From the NCBI GenBank assembly GCA_964449275.1, contig CAYVAM010000024.1:1-33957 (forward strand): a stretch of 33,957 nt of DNA. The letters run 5' to 3'. The notes under the pieces were generated by a model. It ran no database searches. It was not told where the DNA came from and was given only the letters and a program-made list of their open reading frames with translations. Both the position numbers and the translations under genes were made by a program. Shown here in pieces: positions 31,554 to 33,957 of this stretch (positions within the stretch are counted from its first letter, which is position 1; each line of letters begins with the position of its first letter). This DNA is from JAUVZF01 sp964449275 (GTDB lineage Bacteria; Planctomycetota; Phycisphaerae; FEN-1346).

Positions 31554-31582
31554 ATTGTAGCCGCCCAATCCGATCTTGTCAA
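31554..31582 (-). promoter_or_regulatory. near-consensus sigma70 promoter upstream of ilvD
   Basis: On the minus strand TTGACA (31577-31582) and TACAAT (31554-31559) are exactly 17 nt apart. The start would be near 31547, leaving about 386 nt to the ilvD ATG at 31161. The leader would include the palindrome cluster and the element at 31182-31300. Confidence 0.65.
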
Positions 31583-31769
31583 TGCCGAAATGCCGACGAT
31601 CCTGGCGCTCTCCGCTGACGGTTCCTCGCGCCGTCTTGTGTGAGATCGGATGGGATCCGACACGACGCCGTGACGGTTGACGAAACAGAGGCTGCATCAG
31701 GCGAAATGACGTGGTAACATGGGCGTGAACCGGAGCACGTCGGTAGCGTATGCGAAAGGAGACCGAGCG

Positions 31770-33116
31770 ATGGCGGCGATGACACGGCGAACGTTTCTGA
31801 CGACAAGCGGCCAGACGGCGGCGGGCCTGGGTGTTGCAGCCTACACGGCCGCGCGAGCAAAGCAGGTCCTGGGCGCGGGCGAGCGGATCAACGTCGCCCT
31901 GATCGGCTGCGGCGGGCGCGGACGGTACGTCATGTACGGCCTCGCGGAGCAGGGGGCCCGCATCACGTACCTGTGCGACCTCCTGGACAGCCGACTCGGC
32001 ACCACCGCCAAGTTCCTCGCCAAGGTTCAAGAGGCCAAGGCCAAGCCGGTCAAAGACATGCAGGCCGTGTTCGAATCGAAGGACGTCGATGCCGTCATCG
32101 TCGCCACGCCCGACCACTGGCACGCACCGATGGCGATCCGCGCGTGCCAGGCCGGCAAGGACGTGTACGTTGAGAAACCGCCTTCACACAACATCTGGGA
32201 GAGCGGCAAGATGGTCGAGGCCGCGCGCAAATACAAACGCATCGTCCAGGCCGGCGTGCAGAATCGAAGCGGCCCGTACAACCTGAAGGCCATCGAGTAC
32301 CTGAAAACGGGCAAACTGGGCAAGATCTGCCTGGTCCGCGTCTTCAACATGAAGAAGGGCGGCCCGTTCCGCCTGGGCGACCCCGGCGCCAAACCCGCCG
32401 GTTTTGACTGGGACGCCTGGCTCGGCCGTGCGGCCGCGCGGCCGTACCATCAGGGGCTCATCCGCGGATGGCTCTACTTCTGGGATTTCTGTGGCGGCGA
32501 CATGGGCAACGACGGCATCCACCAGATCGACCTCGCCCTGATGCTCATGGGCGACCCCGGCATGCCGAAGAGCGTCCGGGCGCTCGGCGGCCGCTACTGC
32601 CACCGCGGCGACGACTCGCAGGTGCCCGACGTCCAGACGGTGAACTACGATTTCGGCGATTTCGTGATGACCTTCGAGTTGACCGGCTACCCGCGATACA
32701 TGGAAAAGACCACCAGCACCATTCGCCGCAAGGACGAGTTCCCGTACTGGACGCAGAACGCCACACGCATCGAACTGTACGGGTCGGACCTGATGATGAT
32801 CGTCGGTCGCCACGGCGGCGGGTGGATCGTGATGACCTCGGGCGGCAAGGTCGTCGAGAAGACCTACGGCCGGCCGTGCGACGTGCCGCACTACCAGAAC
32901 TTCCTCGAGTGCGTCCGCAGCCGCAAGGCCCCCACGGCCGATATCGCCGTCGTCCATCAGACGTGCTCGACCATGCACATGGGCAACATCGCCCACCGTG
33001 CCGGCAACACGGCCCTGGTCTACGATGCGAAAACCGGCACGTTCGACAAAGACGAGGGCAACCGCCTGCTCAAGCCCACCTACCGCAAGGGGTACGAAAT
33101 ACCCGACGATGTGTAG
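31770..33116 (+). CDS. Tat-exported Gfo/Idh/MocA family oxidoreductase
   Basis: A 448-residue protein of the family that oxidises sugars and related polyols with NAD(P). The ATG at 31770 has AAAGGAG 7 nt upstream. The N-terminus is a Tat signal: MTRRTFLTTSGQTAAGLGVAAYTAARA, with the twin arginines at 6-7. The Rossmann motif GCGGRG is at residues 47-52, EKPP at 135-138 is the usual cofactor/catalytic lysine motif, and GNDGIHQIDLAL has the catalytic-type His. Planctomycetes carry many such exported paralogs, likely acting on sugar derivatives outside the cytoplasm. Substrate unknown. TatC in this window (2396-3799) would export it. Confidence 0.92.
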   Translation: MAAMTRRTFLTTSGQTAAGLGVAAYTAARAKQVLGAGERINVALIGCGGRGRYVMYGLAEQGARITYLCDLLDSRLGTTAKFLAKVQEAKAKPVKDMQAVFESKDVDAVIVATPDHWHAPMAIRACQAGKDVYVEKPPSHNIWESGKMVEAARKYKRIVQAGVQNRSGPYNLKAIEYLKTGKLGKICLVRVFNMKKGGPFRLGDPGAKPAGFDWDAWLGRAAARPYHQGLIRGWLYFWDFCGGDMGNDGIHQIDLALMLMGDPGMPKSVRALGGRYCHRGDDSQVPDVQTVNYDFGDFVMTFELTGYPRYMEKTTSTIRRKDEFPYWTQNATRIELYGSDLMMIVGRHGGGWIVMTSGGKVVEKTYGRPCDVPHYQNFLECVRSRKAPTADIAVVHQTCSTMHMGNIAHRAGNTALVYDAKTGTFDKDEGNRLLKPTYRKGYEIPDDV

Positions 33117-33180
33117 GAGCGGCATCGCCTGGGCGATGGCTCGGCGGGCAACCGCAGCGAGAGCGCGGCGGGCGCTCGAT

Positions 33181-33273
33181 TTCTATGGTTGACATCGTTT
33201 GCGAAGATAAGTAAGATGCGGGCTCGAAACGCGTCTTGTGGTACGGCTCTTGTTTAGAACAGGCGCCTGACGG
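33181..33273 (+). repeat. direct repeat copy 1: csp promoter and leader start
   Basis: This 93-bp stretch is repeated at 33865-33957 with two mismatches, 684 bp apart. It covers the promoter (33189-33217) and the first ~50 nt of the csp transcript. It is probably the conserved front of a duplicated cold-shock gene. Confidence 0.9.
33189..33217 (+). promoter_or_regulatory. near-consensus sigma70 promoter of the cold-shock gene
   Basis: TTGACA (33189-33194) and TAAGAT (33212-33217) are 17 nt apart. Start near 33224 leaves a 154-nt leader, similar in length to the E. coli cspA leader that acts as a thermosensor. An inverted pair CTGAG/CTCAG near 33310-33331 can form a hairpin. RBS TAAGGGG is at 33363-33369. 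Confidence 0.75.
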
Positions 33274-33377
33274 AAGCGGAGACTGCCGAGTGGCGGTCCA
33301 ATCAATCGGTTCTGAGGGACTTCCCGGCTCAGAATCCGTGGGGAACATCGCCGGGAAGAGCGTAAGGGGCAGTACCA

Positions 33378-33818
33378 GTGGCTACAGGAAAAGTGAAGTG
33401 GTTCAATGACCAGAAGGGCTTCGGCTTCATCGAGCAGGACGGTGGGCCGGACGTGTTTGTCCACCACACCTCCATCCAGGGCGAAGGGTTCAAGACCCTC
33501 GCCGAGGGCGAAGATGTGGAGTTTGACGTGACCCAGGGCCCCAAGGGCCCGAAGGCCGAGAACGTCAGACGCGCCCAAGCGCCGCAGGCGCCGGTAGAAG
33601 CGCCGCAGGCGCCGGTAGAAGAGGCAGAAGAGCCGGAGGCGCCGGTAGAAGAGGCAGAAGAGCCGCAGGCGCCGGTAGAAGAGGCAGAAGAGCCGCAGGC
33701 GCCGGCAGAAGAGGCAGAAGAGGCGCAGGCGCCGGCAGAAGAGGCAGAAGAGCCGCAGGCGCCGGCAGAAGAGCCGCAGGCGCCCGAAGCGCCTGCCGAG
33801 GAATCAGCGGGGCAGTAG
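33378..33818 (+). CDS. cold-shock domain protein with Glu/Pro/Ala repeat tail
   Basis: A 146-residue protein. GTG start at 33378, TAAGGGG upstream. Residues 1-65 are a complete cold-shock domain: KVKWFNDQ, RNP1 KGFGFIEQ, RNP2 DVFVHH. It would bind RNA and single-stranded DNA and melt RNA structure in the cold. Residues 66-146 are a disordered, acidic, Pro-rich tail built of 10-residue units close to EEAEEPQAPA/V, the DNA repeating every 30 bp. Typical CspA is about 70 residues. The tail may be cytoplasmic and could tune binding or phase behaviour; that is inferred. Its promoter and leader are copied at 33865, suggesting a csp paralog next door. Confidence 0.93.
   Translation: MATGKVKWFNDQKGFGFIEQDGGPDVFVHHTSIQGEGFKTLAEGEDVEFDVTQGPKGPKAENVRRAQAPQAPVEAPQAPVEEAEEPEAPVEEAEEPQAPVEEAEEPQAPAEEAEEAQAPAEEAEEPQAPAEEPQAPEAPAEESAGQ
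33585..33790 (+). repeat. 30-bp tandem repeats coding the csp tail
   Basis: Units near CAGGCGCCGGTAGAAGAGGC with small changes repeat every 30 bp (some are 18 bp) in frame. They encode the EEAEEPQAPA tail. The near-identity of neighbouring units suggests unit number varies by slippage. Confidence 0.85.
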
Positions 33819-33864
33819 CAGGTGGTAACGCGAGTCCGCCCACGCCCGGCAGCGAGGCCCGGTG

Positions 33865-33957
33865 TTCTATCGTTGACATCGTTTGCGAAGATAAGTAAGA
33901 TTCGGGCTCGAAACGCGTCTTGTGGTACGGCTCTTGTTTAGAACAGGCGCCTGACGG
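33865..33957 (+). repeat. direct repeat copy 2: second csp-type promoter and leader
   Basis: It matches 33181-33273 at 91 of 93 positions and runs off the window end. The promoter (TTGACA 33873-33878, TAAGAT 33896-33901, 17 nt apart) is intact. A second cold-shock gene is expected just beyond 33957. Confidence 0.85.
33873..33901 (+). promoter_or_regulatory. second near-consensus sigma70 promoter, copy of the csp promoter
   Basis: Same boxes and 17-nt spacing as at 33189-33217. The gene it would serve lies outside the window. Confidence 0.7.

Noticed and set aside
31443..32123. A 226-codon minus-strand frame over the ilvD leader and the oxidoreductase start
   Set aside because: It overlaps the well-supported Tat-signal oxidoreductase gene and the palindrome cluster, with no family match or RBS.
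33585..33790. CRISPR-like regular repeats
   Set aside because: There are no unique spacers; the units are in-frame coding repeats of the csp tail.

Overview
The window is GC-rich bacterial chromosome, probably from an uncultured planctomycete (Planctomycetota, perhaps Phycisphaerae-like). This is an inference from three PEP-CTERM exported proteins, a prepilin-type H-X9-DG protein, a Tat-exported Gfo/Idh/MocA oxidoreductase, several small lipoproteins and many palindromic intergenic repeats. There is no rRNA gene, phage gene, intact transposase or CRISPR array. Coding density is moderate, and several gaps of 300-800 bp are filled by hairpin repeats.

Layout. Positions 45-7950 are a minus-strand run: a HAF-repeat PEP-CTERM protein, an endonuclease III-like glycosylase, TatC with an unusual loop insertion and acidic tail, an orphan B12-binding radical SAM enzyme, two PilZ proteins and an anchored coiled-coil protein. 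Positions 8217-10052 (plus) hold a small membrane protein and acetate kinase. Positions 10169-15397 (plus) hold a strong promoter, a prepilin-like gene, an ECF-transporter S-like membrane protein and a TrmO/TsaA-like methyltransferase (these three joined by ATGA overlaps), then a PEP-CTERM gene, an ECF T component and a fused double-ABC ECF ATPase. Together these look like an ECF vitamin or metal importer of unknown substrate with a foreign gene inserted. Positions 15436-20838 carry a cupin, a third PEP-CTERM gene, two minus-strand lipoproteins (one with an Ig-like domain fused to a HAD phosphatase) and a TPR lipoprotein.

Positions 21205-31161 form a long minus-strand housekeeping run, in transcription order: ilvD, tRNA-Gln(UUG), glmU, prs, rplY (L25/CTC), pth, rpsF, ssb, rpsR, rplI, dnaB and an M48 lipoprotein protease. 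It covers branched-chain amino acid synthesis, UDP-GlcNAc and PRPP supply, ribosome and replication functions, and envelope proteolysis. Positions 31770-33818 (plus) hold the Tat-signal oxidoreductase and a cold-shock protein with a repeat tail. The cold-shock promoter and leader are copied again at the right edge, so a second csp gene probably follows.

The main items to follow up are: two copies of a MITE-like family with terminal inverted repeats and 7-8 bp target duplications (5551-5703, 16087-16325); other palindromic element families; a recent 220-bp tandem duplication that copies the 3' end of the M48 gene; the ECF cluster, whose second ATPase domain lacks the switch histidine; a Cys-to-His change in the Fe-S motif of the endonuclease III-like protein; acidic Ala/Pro/Glu tails on several core proteins; and a near-consensus minus-strand promoter about 390 nt upstream of ilvD.
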